Part shown: positions 35,276 through 47,887 of the stretch, piece by piece | How positions within the stretch are numbered: the stretch's first letter is position 1 | Layout: every line of letters begins with the position of its first letter | DNA from: Leptidea sinapis | Lineage: Eukaryota; Arthropoda; Insecta; Lepidoptera; Pieridae | Assembly (NCBI RefSeq): GCF_905404315.1 | Contig: NC_066287.1 | Coordinates: 12,028,001 to 12,092,000 of the forward strand | Reading direction: 5' to 3' | Length of the DNA stretch: 64,000 nt | Notes under the pieces: generated by a model | Databases searched by the model: none | Seen by the model: only the letters and a program-made list of their open reading frames with translations | Told to the model about the DNA's origin: nothing | Translations under genes and position numbers: made by a program

Positions 35276-35677
35276 CTACAAAAGGTGCATATTGCTCAGC
35301 AGTTGTGAACAAAGGTTAAAACAAAAGAGGTTTAAAGAAGTTTTGTAAGTACTGTAAAATTGTTGTTATTTGTATTATGTAGAGATTACTGGATATATAC
35401 ATTTTTTATATAATATGTTTTCCCCAGGCATTTCGTATGCGCAGATACTATAAAATATAAACATATACTTACTTATATTATGTTATAACAACACAAAACG
35501 AACCGGCGCTTTTGTTATAACTTTTTATCAAGTTTTTACAACAGATGCCATAGTGAATTAAAAAAAAATATTTTAAACTTTATTAACTTTTTTAAAAATG
35601 TTCTTTTTAATTAATTTTTGTATACTTTGAGACACATTTGATAAAAGAGTGCTCTTACCATCTGTGTCAACCGTTAA

Positions 35678-36139
35678 GGCGACACTAAATGCCAGCGACC
35701 TTGAGCGATATGAGTTCACGGCTGCCGGCCCGCGATCTATATAACAAAGCCAACATTTTCAAAATTCTTGCGTGGAAATGGTTATATTTTAACAGGCGCA
35801 AACAGTTTATATGCTTACAATTCTCATTATTGATTACTAATCTAAATAAATGTACCAACACAAAAAAAAGTACAAGCTATATAAATACCTTTTCTGAGAA
35901 TAGTACTAAACAAATGCGTCATGCCGAGAAAAAACTTGTTAACTGCAATGAAAAGTGGTAGTTCAAAATGGCTCTGGAGAGTTAACTTATAACCAACAGC
36001 AAACATTAGAAACCTACAAATAAGCCTTAAGGGTATGTGATATATAATAAAATAGTGTTCATAGCTCCAAATAGTGTAATTTCACTATTAAACTTGTCTA
36101 AAAATGCCTTGTTTGCGTGTTTTCTGCTTACCCTTCGCC
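35678..36139 (-). mobile_element. TTAA-flanked MITE-like element, 462 bp (C2 outer copy)
   Basis: TTAA at 35674-35677 and 36140-36143. It is the uninterrupted form of 1403-5342 and carries the empty site of the LINE near 35982. Confidence 0.6.
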
Positions 36140-37639
36140 TTAAATACAACTGTAAAGTGGATTCTGTAGATGGAGCCAGAGCCTGAGAGTTGAACAAGAC
36201 ATAGGTACCAAGTTTTACGATCCATGCGTCACTTGAACGGTTGGCGCAGTTTGTAAGAGTGCTCGGACAGAACCCGACGTCGAGTTTGGCATCGTCCATA
36301 AATTTTGGTTACAAATTTACAAAAAATATACAAAGATAATATGTAAATGCTCGCAGTTAACATAAACGAGATAGGCAGCACACGTAACAGGCATGTTCAC
36401 CTACCATCAAACAAGCCACGAGTTCTTCAGTTGATAGTTGGCATGATGAAATATAAGATTTAGTTGAATATTGATGTCATCCTATCCATTACAGAAAAAT
36501 ACAATTTTGATAACAATTTGTGGCTCTACAATACGTTTAGTAAAAGTAAAAGTAATCATTATAATTTTATATGGCTTACATTTCCCAGAACACGCAAAAT
36601 ACACATCCAATAGTATAATTACAGTAATTTCCTTCCACACTCAATCAAGATCTGTAACGTAACATGTGTGGTTAATAATCTTGACTAAAACTAAACAAGC
36701 GTTGTAAATAACCGCTTAACTACACGGTGAAACTAGCCTTCGATCAAGATTATGAGTTTAATAATGATTGATAATTAATAAATTAAGGAATAAGTATTGT
36801 AATTAGATGGCCATGACTTTGCGAAGCTGTGTGAAAACGGCTAAGTTCACTCATTGCAAGTTAATCTCTGCATATTCGAAGAATAGAATAGATATATATT
36901 ATTAAGAACACAACACTTATTACAAACAACACTTCGTAAACGTCATAATACTACATCAGTTTGTAAAGTATCTTTGATATGGGGAGATGAACTAATAAAA
37001 AACTTCCAGCCCATCTTTTATTTATTTATTTAATAATCATCCAACAGCTTGATATACCATTACAATAGTCTTACAAATAATTTTACAAATATGCCAATTT
37101 AGGATTGAGAATACTAGTTACAAAACTTTAATAGGTATACATCTGTTATTTTATGCTAATATTATTATTACATACGTTAATAATAATATCATTTAAGAGG
37201 TGTGTGTGTGTGTGTGTTTGTGTGATTGTAGGTGTATAGTGTAGGTGATTGAGTGTTTTCGTGTTTATGTTATACAATTTTATTTTCGTGTGTTTTAAGT
37301 ATTGAGATTTCGTGTAAAAAGCGTTGCTTATAGTATTATATAAGTATGTTATACGTTTTAAAATATTGTTCTGGGCATAATTTGTAATTACTTAAATCAA
37401 AGAATAACATAATTGCATTAGCTTACTTATTATAATATTATACATTCTCAATGCTAACAATAAAATAATTATATACTATATAATATATAGATACTGCATA
37501 TAATATGACCGTCTCTTGCTATCATTTGCCGTTATGTGTCTTTGCGTCATTGTTGATTATTTAATGGATACAGAGTGAATTTGACTTTGACTAACAATGT
37601 AACATTACAATAATGACGAGGAGGGTAAAAATATATACA

Positions 37640-38190
37640 ATAACTAGCGGCCCGCTCCGGCTTCACACGGGTATAAACGCTACGTCCCGCAATTTATAAA
37701 TCTGTAATATTTACGAAAATATTCATTTAAATCATATGCTGTAAAGGGCCATATAGATCTATATTAAATCAACAATGTATTGATTGAATTAGATAAGGAT
37801 AAATGCTGTATAAGTTTGTCGTAAAAAGTAAATGACAAAAAAATGTTATTGTGGAATATCCATAAGAGATAGACATACTATACCATAGCGGAGTTTTCTG
37901 TAGACCTTTTCAATGTACAATACTTAGAACATTATTTTGATAAATCTCGTAGGGTTCAGCCTGCGTTTGCAATGTAAGCGGAATAAATGTAATTATTTAC
38001 GACATCACATTAGAAACCTAAACAATAACAGTATTTGTCCACTATTTAATGGATGTTATTATACATATAACCCTTCCTCTTCAATCACTCTATCTATTAA
38101 AAAAAACCGCATCAAAATCCGTTGCGTAGTTTTAAAGATTTTAGCATACATAGAGTTATAGAGACAGGGAAAGCGACTTTAAAAGACGCA
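37640..38190 (+). repeat. Lepidopteran interspersed repeat (ACTAGCGGCCCGC type)
   Basis: Starts ACTAGCGGCCCGCTCCGGCTTC and ends with AACCGCATCAAAATCCGTTGCG and a GACAGGGAAAGCGAC motif, both well-known marks of an abundant moth/butterfly repeat. Noncoding. Confidence 0.6.
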
Positions 38191-38194
38191 CGCA

Positions 38195-39175
38195 CACATA
38201 CACATGACTTACACAGCCCCTAAGCAATATTGGGAAGATTAAACTATTGAGTACCGCACGTCGCCGAAAGTGATCGCTGTCCGAGTTACATTAGCTGCGC
38301 CATCCGCGTCAACAATCTTCTTGTATGTACTACTAACTCTAGTCTCTAGCGCTTCGCCCAAACGTAAATATAAATTTCAAGTGGACAGCTGAGGTACTAC
38401 TTTTCTAATACTTGTATTGTGGTGTATCTTGCCTGATAGTGTGCGTGTCTTTATATTCGCATCACCATTATTGAACGACTATATTAACATCATATAAGGA
38501 GCCAATAACAATATCCATTGTACGCTGCCAGCAGCCAGCTCCATTATACTCTGGCAGCGAGTCGGGGACCGTCCTCACATCGTCTCCAATATTGGACACT
38601 CGTTACGACATATTACGTCGACACATCCCGAACACGTGCTATCGACATCCGATAATCGCGCTTCTATTCACAGCCAATATTAACGGAGAACGAGCGATAA
38701 TGGAAATGAGTTTTCGTCCTAAGCATTATATTCTACGGATATTTTCCTGCTTTTTATTAATGTTGTGTCTCATTTGATAGTTATAGTTTACATTAACAAC
38801 TTAGGTACTTTAATATATTCATTGATAACTTTTATATACGAAAATACAGCTCAACATAAAAACACCATGTTAAATAGGTATCAGTCATAAAATAGACTAA
38901 ATTGATCTCAAATATATTTTGTCGACAACCATTTCATCTATATTACAATAAAATATGGATATCTTTTAGGCTTGTTAAAGTTATTAGATAATAGACAAAC
39001 CACCTGTTGCAGAATAGTATATTATGGTGCAAATGAGATGATTTGTTGGTCTTTAAACACGAGGCTGTGGATTGCATCAATATAATAAATGAGCAAGCTT
39101 TATAAGAGTTTCACAAGTTTCATACACACTTTTTCAACACTTGCAAGGAAAAAACAAACATGTATTGTATAAATC
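38195..39175 (+). repeat. Degraded pieces of the large block
   Basis: 38195-38450 resembles C1 11600-11860 (TCGCTGTCCGAGTTA, AGCTGCGCC motifs) and 39030-39175 resembles C1 15720-15890, both in C1 orientation but much more diverged than C1-C3 are from each other. The sequence between shows nothing recognised. Confidence 0.55.
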
Positions 39176-39179
39176 ATTC

Positions 39180-41975
39180 AAACAACGTAAGAAAATAATA
39201 GTATATGACACATGAAAAAACGACAGGTAAGAGACACAAATACAAAAATATGTAGGATGAAGCCGGCAAAGTATGAGACAGAAATATGCATATTATTGAA
39301 GTGAAAACTTCTTTATCATCGTTGTGATTTGAAAGTCGATGAAACGAAAAAGCGACAGTAAAAAGAGCAGTCACATCAATTCATAATATCTAACTAATGA
39401 GATAGGAAGCATAATACAATGTTTTGGTACCAGGCGATCATCAAAGAAGAGATTGTTTTAAGTATGGCGCGAGTATACCTTAATATATTCTGACTCCAAG
39501 CACACGACGTATTACTACATAGACACCAGGAGAACATATTATTATATATTATATTAGTGGTGGTAGGAATGTCTTTCATAGCAGTTGAAATCATGTGTCA
39601 TCCTAGCAACACGTACCAGGAATTCATATGCAGTATAGAGGTTCATGCACCATGCAGGTTTCACTTCTGACATGTGTACTTTGTACGCACGCAATGTTTT
39701 TTATATCTTTCTAACTTTCTCAGGAGGTAGGAATTATCATAATTGTATCAGATTTTTTATAAGTAGTTTGATAAATCTTGAGTTTTGTCACAAATTAAAT
39801 TTCTGAACGCAAACTATTTTATTTGACATTTGACTACAAACTATATTATGTAGATTGATAAATCTTAAGTTTTGTCAAAAAATAAGATTTCTGAACCTGC
39901 ACCACAAAACAAAACAAAAATATAGTTTATCAGAAAGCTTTAAATTTTTTAACAGACTGTATCATAACTGTGTGTGTCTGTCAATATCAAATTGAAACCT
40001 TAATATCAAAACTCTGTTTTGTAAGTAAGCAACATCATGTGTAATTAATCGAAAATAATAATAAAATTATATTTCCCCCGAGCATTTTTTTATTTGTATA
40101 AAAAAAGGATACTTTCGTCTGTTTTTACTTTATTTTACACCAAATTTAGGTCTTTTATTTATCCATTGAGGCAGTACGAAGTCTGTTTTCTGCAACTGGC
40201 GGAAAGTGTTAATTTGACTTTGCTACTCACCAACTAAGACTTGACCAACAAGAAACAAAATGTTTTTTACTTCCAACATGGTACGTTCATCGTCGTAATT
40301 CTCTTGGTAAATAAACAGTAATATAAAACATTCAGTTCCGGTTTAATTCGGACGGTGACAGTTGATACACAACTAACGAGAAAAGTTCACTTACATTGTC
40401 TTTAAGCACACTTTTGCCGTTTCGCTATAGATTGCGAATGATATGTCCTTATATGTGTATAGAACGTTATTGGCTTTGATACTTAATCACGTAATACATT
40501 AAAGATGTTTGTTAAAATAAAACTGATGTCAGCGACACGGTTCCTGTACTCGATCCTGTTCCAAACAAGGTTGTTCCTTTATACTCCGACGTACTTCATA
40601 CTGGAGTCCTCTAAGCCTTTGGCGAGACGCCAGCGTATCAAACCGCAATAGGGTAAATATGTTTTATACGTAGAAACATAGAGTAATAAAGAACTTCGCC
40701 TCTGTTCGGTTCACACTTCTATAATAAATATTATTTCGTTGAACTAATTTTATTGTAAAGTATGGGGAATCGTAAGTACTTACATGTATATAATTGTTAC
40801 TCATTATTATGATTGAAAAGGGGTGCACTTAGGGGTAGATACTAGATATACATATTGGTTCTATGGTAAAAATATTTTTTTACTTAAGGTACTAAATTAA
40901 TCTATGACACTTGTTAAATAACTATAATTAATGGTACTACTTGTGAGCACGCAGATCTCTACTATTAATTGGTTAAAATGGTTACTCGGACCAGTCCTGT
41001 AATGGTTATAGACGAATGGTTAATGGTAACTAGGACCGGACCGATCAATGGTTACACGCGTACTGCCTTACTAAGGGCAACACATGGTTATAAATAATTA
41101 ATTTTATCTACCAAGCAATATTTATAATATAATGCTGTTCGATGGATTTACTTCGGACAATGATTATTAATTTTTTTACAATATGTTTTGATATCTTCTT
41201 TAACCGGAAACAAGAAATTAGATTTGAAAACTAAAAAAATTAATAATAGTGTAAACATAATATAAATATATTCTTAGTGGATTTTATATCACTATACGAA
41301 AGTCTCTGATCTTAATCTGTTACAATAATAAAAAAACATTTTTTGTTTTTATTATTTTTATCAGTCAAATCCAGAAAAAAATTGTTCAGGGCGCTACTTA
41401 TTTACTTATTACATCATTATAAATATGTTAATTCCCTTGACATAAACAAAGCTGAATATTCCACGGTAGAAACACATCTGATAATTCACAGACTCTGCTG
41501 TGTCCCGTGCCAGAATTCGGTGAGTCAGCATCTCCTAAAGAAGCCTCGTGTAGAGTTGAAGCACTCGTCGAATTGTTTTAAGACAAACCAACTCTCAACA
41601 CTCATAAAAACTCAATGATAATTATGGATTTCGGCAAAATAACGACCAATTCAATAAATTATCAACACAACCGAAATGTTTAAACAAGAACAAGTCATAG
41701 ACAAACGTTAGTAGATCATCAAAACATTCATGACAGTAACATAATATAATACTTAGTATTGTTCTGGCAGCACGCCACGTCCACGCTTCAGTTCCTTGAT
41801 AACACTCGACTGTACACACAATATCGCTGAACAAATTCTCAAATCACACTTCGCATGTTCGCGATTTCAAGAATTGTTTGTGTTAGTTTTGATCTTATGT
41901 AGGTTTCCTTTATACCCAAACATTCACTATGAATTATGTACTTAGTCTGGCTATAAATACTGTTACACTATAGTT
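39180..41975. other. AT-rich region with no recognised gene
   Basis: No convincing coding region; open frames are short and without motifs. A direct repeat of about 40 bp (GATAAATCTT.AGTTTTGTCA) lies near 39769 and 39857, and AATGGTTA motifs cluster at 40970-41090. Confidence 0.6.
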
Positions 41976-41979
41976 ATTT

Positions 41980-42098
41980 ATGCAACTGTTGTGTAATAAG
42001 GGGTATTAAAACACGAATGTGGATTTATGGAACGGCGAAGCCGAGTGTGATAATAGTATCACATGAGTGTTTTAATACCTAATTATGAACAGTTGCAT
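41980..42098. mobile_element. Small TIR element (ATGCAACTGTT ends)
   Basis: 119-bp relative of 32714-32813 with a different centre, immediately left of the TA-flanked MITE. Confidence 0.65.
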
Positions 42099-42109
42099 AC
42101 AAGACTTTA

Positions 42110-42678
42110 TCTACACCCAGAATATGAATCCTCTAAAAGATTCTGAAACAGTTAGCCTACTGCTAATACTAAAACACCAGTTCTAGTAGTAAGCTAATAT
42201 CATTCATTACTGATTATATACATATAAACTAAGTATTGAAACAATTATTTATTTTAGTAGTAATTTACATTTTGTATAGTGCAATAATTAAAATTCACTC
42301 AAATATAATGTTCTTTTGCAGCGTTTAAAATGAATCGCTCATTTGTATATTTGATTTTGTAAACAAAACAATAAAAATATCGAAGAAAAATAAGCGCGAC
42401 GTTCTGGTAGTGTGGAACGCGCGTAAACGAAAATGTTCTTTTTTTGAAATTCATACAGAAACCACGCATCGAGCCATAAGTATGTGACTGTCTGTTGAAA
42501 CTCTTTGCGCATGAAGGGATCGAAAAAAAAACATAGGAGTGTTGTTATGAAATTCAGTCCAACATTACAACACTCGTTTGGATGATGTAATGGTTATTAT
42601 AACATTGGGTGTTTTAATGCTGGCAAGAAGCTAACTGTTTTAGAATCTTTAATAGAGGATTTAAAGCATGGGTGTAGA
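42110..42678. mobile_element. TA-flanked MITE, 569 bp
   Basis: TA at 42108-42109 and 42679-42680. Ends TCTACACCCAGA and, in reverse, TCTACACCCATG, with about 70 bp of imperfect terminal inverted repeat. The TA duplication suggests Tc1/mariner-type movement. Same family as the split element at 29188-32704 and the one starting at 63448. Confidence 0.75.
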
Positions 42679-42794
42679 TAAAAATATAAACAAAATATTG
42701 CATTTGAATTTGGAATCTGTCATATTTATATGATTGTTCATTGAGTTTTCTCATTTTGGCACCATTACATTGTACAATATTTTGCGATATTAAA

Positions 42795-43710
42795 ATGGAG
42801 TGGGGTGATAAAGGGAACCGAATCGCTGTGATTGCATTACACAAAGTAGGTATGGAGCCAAATGCAATTTTTAAAACTCTCCATAAGCTTGGTATTAGGA
42901 AATTGTTTATGTTCCGGGATATCAATAGGTACAATGAGACCTCCTCTGTTTGTGACAGAAAAAGATCTGGTCGTCGACGTAGGAAAAAGGTGATCAAAGC
43001 AGTAAGGGAAAGAATTCAAAGAAATCCTGTCCGAAAGCAAAAGATTTATCTCAGGAGTTGAAGATAGCACCTAGAACCACGTCAAGTATTTTAAAAGATG
43101 ACTTAACGACTTGCAGCCTATAAGAGGCATATAAAAAAGAATAATGTGTTAAAATTGAAACAACAACTGAAGAAAAATTTGTTTACGGATGAGATATTTT
43201 TTACAATTGAGCAACATTATAGCAAACAAAATGCCCGTATTTATGCTCAAAGCTTTCCAATTAGTCGTCAGAGTGCAACGTGGGCGCTATCCGATTTCAA
43301 TGACGGTTTGGTGGGGTTTTAGCTACGAAAGAGTGATTGAGCCATACTGTTGTGAAAAGGTATCAAAACATCTATTTTTGAGAAGGTAGTGAAGGTCCTT
43401 AACGATACCGTTTTCAGTAACCTTAATGGTCCTTCCAGCAAGACTCGGCGCTAGGTCATAAAGCTGGGTCCACACAGTCTTGGTTGGAAACGAACGTTTC
43501 GGACTTCATCAGAGCTGAAGACTGGCTGTCGTCTAGTCCCGATCTTAATCTGCTGCATTATGATTTATGGTCCGTTTTAGAGAGTACGGCTTGCTCTAAA
43601 CGCCATGATAATTTGGAGTCCCTTAAACAAGGAAAGAGTGCGTGTTTCTATTGATAACTAGCCTCAACAGTTAAAGGACTGTATTGCAGCCAATGGAGGT
43701 CTCCATATTT
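42795..43710 (+). pseudogene. mariner-type transposase pseudogene
   Basis: Starts ATG at 42795. The N-terminal helix-turn-helix (RIAVIALHKVGMEPNAIFKT, then RKKVIKAVRERIQRNP) is followed, after frame changes, by the catalytic core: LFTDE (first Asp, near 43180), SMTVWWGFSY, a degraded PGHK-like motif, SPDLNLLHYDLWS (second Asp region, near 43535-43575) and a C-terminus near 43700. Several stops and shifts, so inactive. The mariner/IS630 family normally has one ORF of about 345 codons, and this remnant spans that length. It sits about 115 bp right of a TA-flanked MITE. Terminal repeats were not clearly found. Confidence 0.85.
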
Positions 43711-43778
43711 TATTTTTATTTTAAATATATATCATATTTTATTTTTATTTTACTTCGAATATTTTATTTTTATTTTAA
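43705..43778. repeat. Short tandem repeat, ~27-bp period
   Basis: ATATTTTATTTTTATTTTA occurs three times in a row just after the transposase remnant. Confidence 0.8.
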
Positions 43779-43779
43779 A

Positions 43780-45088
43780 TTGTTTTACATTTATCCATTA
43801 CACTAACACACTGTAAAAGTAATAAATGTTATTTTCAATAGAAAATTTTTTTTCTTTGTTTCAGTATTTATGGCAAGACTAGGTTATTTAGTTCTGCCCA
43901 CTTATGATAGAATTTACTTTAAATTCGGATTAATTATAAGCTCTGGCGAAGTAATAGTCATTTGCCTCTATTTTACACTTGAAGAATATAAATATTATGA
44001 AAGTGATTGAATGATAGCTATCTTTTTTAAAATCTAGCTTTTCTTAAAATCATGTGTATGATTGTTTTGTTTGCTAACGACACTTCGGTTAAGTTTCACC
44101 CACTTTTAAAAAATAGAGAATTTACTAAATGAATAAATAGGACCTTACAGTATACAAGTGCTAACCTTAGTAAATTAACACGAATAGATAGACTGTGAGA
44201 GCTGTGAAAAGGTTGAAAAAAATAGAGGTAAACCGTTAATCTGTAGAACCCTGTTAGGCTCTATCTAGACATATAAATTATCTAAGGTGCTAACCGGCAA
44301 ACGTTTCTCCCGTTCACTGTATGAATTGTCATATGTAATGAAATGTCATTGACTGATTTATTAGTTTTGCGAATATATAGGTATTTCTAAGTTAAAAATA
44401 ATATATGTTCTGGATAAGTAATCACCAAAAAATATACTGAAAACTTCTCCGAAATACGCTGTATTTTATGGTATAAATATTATTCCAATTTAGTGGTTTT
44501 CAAGTAGTAGGTATAACTGAACATAAAAACGGGTACTCCACTTATTAGTATAAGGTAATGGAATACATTCAATACACTTAGGTTAATTAAATTTGAATAA
44601 CGTATATTTTATAAAAGTTATTGTGATATTCAGAAACACGAGAACATTTGTACCGTGCGCTGGGAATATTAAATTTGTACAAAATAAATCTGTTTCGAAG
44701 TTTAAAAGAATTGTTAATAAAACGTATGTTTTAAAAGTGACTATAAAAAAATAAATTAAATTGTACATACGGTGAAAATGAGGCAATGTTTCATGAATTA
44801 ATATTTCATGTAATGAAATTTTAACTTAGAAGAAAAAAAACAAATAAAACAAGCTTTGAATATACACAGTTATTTCTATAGCGAAATGCAAATCTAAAAG
44901 TGTTTTAATCCTACTAATATCTTCCCTTTCTTGTCGTGCCTCCATGCAGAATGGGATGTCGCTATGACAAGTTAATGGCTGACAGGCTTTCCCTGCATGT
45001 TTCAGTATGACAACTCTCTCTGTTAATGATTATTCTCATACATTTTATTGAGATAAAAATCTTTGGTTATAAATAAAACGGGCAACTA
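43780..45088. other. AT-rich region with no recognised gene
   Basis: No coding region, RNA or element end recognised on either strand. Confidence 0.55.
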
Positions 45089-45098
45089 CTAGTATTAT

Positions 45099-45706
45099 TT
45101 AAATAAAACACTTTTAAAGGATTAAAACGCGTATAATTGTAACGGTTTTACATTAGCTGTTTGCGTAAAAGTTACATTTTTATTTTAGATAACCCGACGT
45201 TTCAAGACCTTCCCAGATCTCGTTTTCAGGGGGACTGCAGATGTAGTGAGTCAAAGAGTTTAAGTATTTGTCATAGTTGTCATTATGAAGTTTAGCGCCA
45301 TTTATTTCCTCGGAGGTGGTATTTGCTGTACACAGATGGTTTTTGGCAAAATTTACTGACAATGTCCTCTTCTTTTTAGTATGTGTAGTTATGGGTTTTA
45401 ATTTAGAGATTATTGGATTCCAGGTGTTAGATAATTTTAGACCATCTTCTCTATTGAAATTTGGGTGTTTTTTAATTTCGATGGCTTCACGTACCAGTCA
45501 TGGGAGAAATCTATTCTCTTTTACCAAAACTTTTGGTTGGTCGAACCGGATATAGTGGTGAGGACGGTCTGTTACTCGTATGTGTTCACATACAGCTGAC
45601 TTAGAGTGACGTCTGTGTCAGACGCACTACACGCTACACGCGTTTTAATCCTTTAAAAGTGTTTTATTTAAATGTGTAACACTTGCGTTAATCAAAGAAA
45701 ATACTT
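45099..45706 (-). mobile_element. Penelope-like element fragment with inverted ends
   Basis: The minus-strand coding piece contains IRFDQPKVLVKENRF, then EAIEIKKHPNFNREDGLKLS, the C-terminal signature beyond the GIY-YIG domain of Penelope-like elements, and continues to about 45170 with minor breaks. A perfect 35-bp inverted repeat frames it (45097-45131 and 45639-45673). CTAGTATTAT at 45089-45098 and 45707-45716 is a likely 10-bp target duplication. Only about 600 bp of an element normally near 3 kb remain, so reverse transcriptase is absent. Confidence 0.72.
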
Positions 45707-45716
45707 CTAGTATTAT

Positions 45717-46945
45717 CATAAACTATTCGAAATTGAATTGTCAAATCTGTGCTTTAAGGTCGCATAAAACACCCGACGACTATAGAAGAAACTCAATAAA
45801 TTATGAAATTGAGGTGTTTTGATGTTGAAGGTATAATCAAGTGCAATTAAAAAAAGTAATATGTTCAAAAGCGACGCGACATCGATGAAGTGTTGAGATA
45901 AGCTCCTTAAGAGATTGAGATACAATCCCTGGCACATGTTACAATTGATACAGCGGCGATATAAGAACATGTTGGCGTCAATACTTTATAGATCTAGAGC
46001 CTAAGGCGGACTCAACCTTTCTTTATTTTTTAGGACGAAAAAACAGTAACACAATAACATTCTACTATAGCAAACTTATAAATATTAACCTTAATTAATT
46101 GTTAAACCATAGTTGGTTTAACAATTAATGTAGTCATTAGCCACAGATGAAATATAGACAGAGAGATAAACACGTACATCCCAATAAAACAATAATTTTT
46201 TTTTATTTTACTTTATTCGACAAGCCAACAATATTTATGCACAAATGTAAAAATATCAACAAGGAGACTTAAAACGAAAAGACACATAGCAAAAATATCA
46301 ATAACTGGCATGTACAAAAGATTTAGAGACATACGGATTATTTAAAGTTATGTAACAAAAATAACATAAATAATAGTAATTTCTACAAATTAGCTCCCTT
46401 ACGCAGGGATTCAATGACATTATGACGAAAGCAGGTTTATGTGGATTTAAATAAATTGAGTTGTGTTTTTTTGTGTTTTGACTTTCAACAATATAAGTCA
46501 AGCTACGTCTTTGTTTCCAAAATATGATCGTTATTCGGAGAGCATACGACATCTTGGATCATCACCAGACAATTATTAAATATGTAGAAGTAAATACCAT
46601 CTGATACTAACTTTACTACTCCTAAACATTAAATAAACGACAATTACATGAAATATTAGAAAGTTGGTAAAAAAACTATTTGTTATCGCGCCATTATCTC
46701 CCGAGTCCTAAATGTCGGATTGACAGAAGACAGTGATGAATGTTTCCGTACTGTAAAGCTGAAACAATCATTATATTGTAAGATAAGATAAGAATAGGAG
46801 GTTACCTGATCAATTAATGGGGTGTTTTTAATTTTTTATGTTCAAATAATATGCTTGTAAAAATTTAATTTATAATTAATAAAATTGGAATTAAAATTAA
46901 AATTGATTTATCGCAAACACTAAGCAATGTGACCGTGTTCGTAAT
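45717..46945. other. AT-rich region; one 16-bp hairpin
   Basis: No gene recognised. A perfect 16-bp inverted repeat with a 4-base loop lies at 46094-46129 (ATTAATTGTTAAACCA arm). Confidence 0.6.
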
Positions 46946-46949
46946 GAAA

Positions 46950-47165
46950 TTATCTTTAGTTTGGTAAAAGGTTTACTTATTAAATAGTAAAGATCATTAT
47001 TTAATTCAAATTCAAATATTTTTATTCAAATCAAAAGTGACATCAGTTATTGCAAGTCAAAAACTACCTTCCATTCCAAAAAGAATGCCTAAGACCAGAG
47101 AAGAACGGGCGCAACAAACTCAGCGGGCCCAATTTTTTCATAAAAAAAATGGTTACAAATATCTA
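46950..47165 (-). repeat. LINE 3'-end fragment
   Basis: Contains AAAAACTACC...CCATTCCAAAA and AGAAGAACGGGCGCAACAAA, motifs of a frequent lepidopteran LINE tail, read here on the minus strand. Confidence 0.5.
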
Positions 47166-47227
47166 TTAATATCGTACATTTAAACTTATCACCTCAGGTC
47201 AGTCGCTCCTTTCCCAATCTGTGGTAT

Positions 47228-47690
47228 CATATTTTTTTTTATGGAAAGGAGGACAAACGAGCGTACGGGTCACCTGGTGTTAAGTGATCACCGCCGCCCA
47301 CATTCTCTTGCAACACCAGAGGAATCACAAGAGCGTTTCCGGCCTTTAAGGAAGGTGTATGCGCTTTCTTTGAAGGTACCCATGTCGTATCGTCCCGGAA
47401 ACACCGCACAAGGAAGCTCATTCTACAGCTTTGTAGTACGAGGAAGAAAGCTCCTTGAAAACCGCACTGTGGAGGACCGCCACAACACTCCCCGTGATAA
47501 ATGCGGTAGAAGACACACAATATAGCAACGTCTCTACGCAACGCCAAGTGATCCAGCCGTTCACAGAGTACTGGGTCCCCGACAATTCGAGCTGCTCTGC
47601 GTTGCACGCGGTCAAATGGATCGAGCTGATACTGGGGTGTTTTTCCCAAGAACCATTTCTTCTACACCTTCTGCGATCAAAGAAGTGCCA
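47228..47690 (-). pseudogene. Jockey-type LINE C-terminal fragment
   Basis: Minus-strand segment reading YQLDPFDRVQRRAARIVGDP, then CERLDHLALRRDVA and FYRIYHGEC, then an internal deletion and the 3' end (GACAAACGAGCGTACGGGTC in plus sense). Same family as the fragments at 9060, 10950, 28512 and 62535, and the best preserved over this part. Confidence 0.8.
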
Positions 47691-47887
47691 CTGAGATAGT
47701 GACACTGCTTTGATTGCATATTGGGCACATTTAGCGTACTACAAATTTCAATTATGCTGTGCATATCCATTTCCTGAACAGAAACCTACCCCAGATTCCT
47801 TCCACAAACGTTTTATTTATACTTAGTTTCAAATTTAGGTTTTCATTGTACACTATTTCAATCTTTATATATATTTTACATTCGTGA

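Larger units (their letters stand above)
22672..37527 (+). repeat. Duplicated block, copy C2
   Basis: Inverted partner of C1 and direct partner of C3 (offset about 29.1-34.5 kb, the step being the Jockey insertion in C3). C2 lacks about 1.07 kb present in C1 (about 18510-19545) and in C3 (50930-51990); the junction is at 22830. It also lacks the 2710 bp at C1 6671-9380. It carries its own LTR element (29329-32255) and a local inversion near 28.5 kb. The right limit 37527 is only where C1 runs out of window, so the homology may go further. Confidence 0.93.

Noticed and set aside
41343..41834. Open frames of 70-91 codons at 41343-41618 and 41622-41834
   Set aside because: No motif, no splice structure and AT-driven composition; nothing supports a gene.
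47239..47649. 136-codon minus-strand frame as a separate gene
   Set aside because: It is part of the LINE C-terminal fragment with an internal deletion; the end of the frame runs into the LINE 3' UTR.
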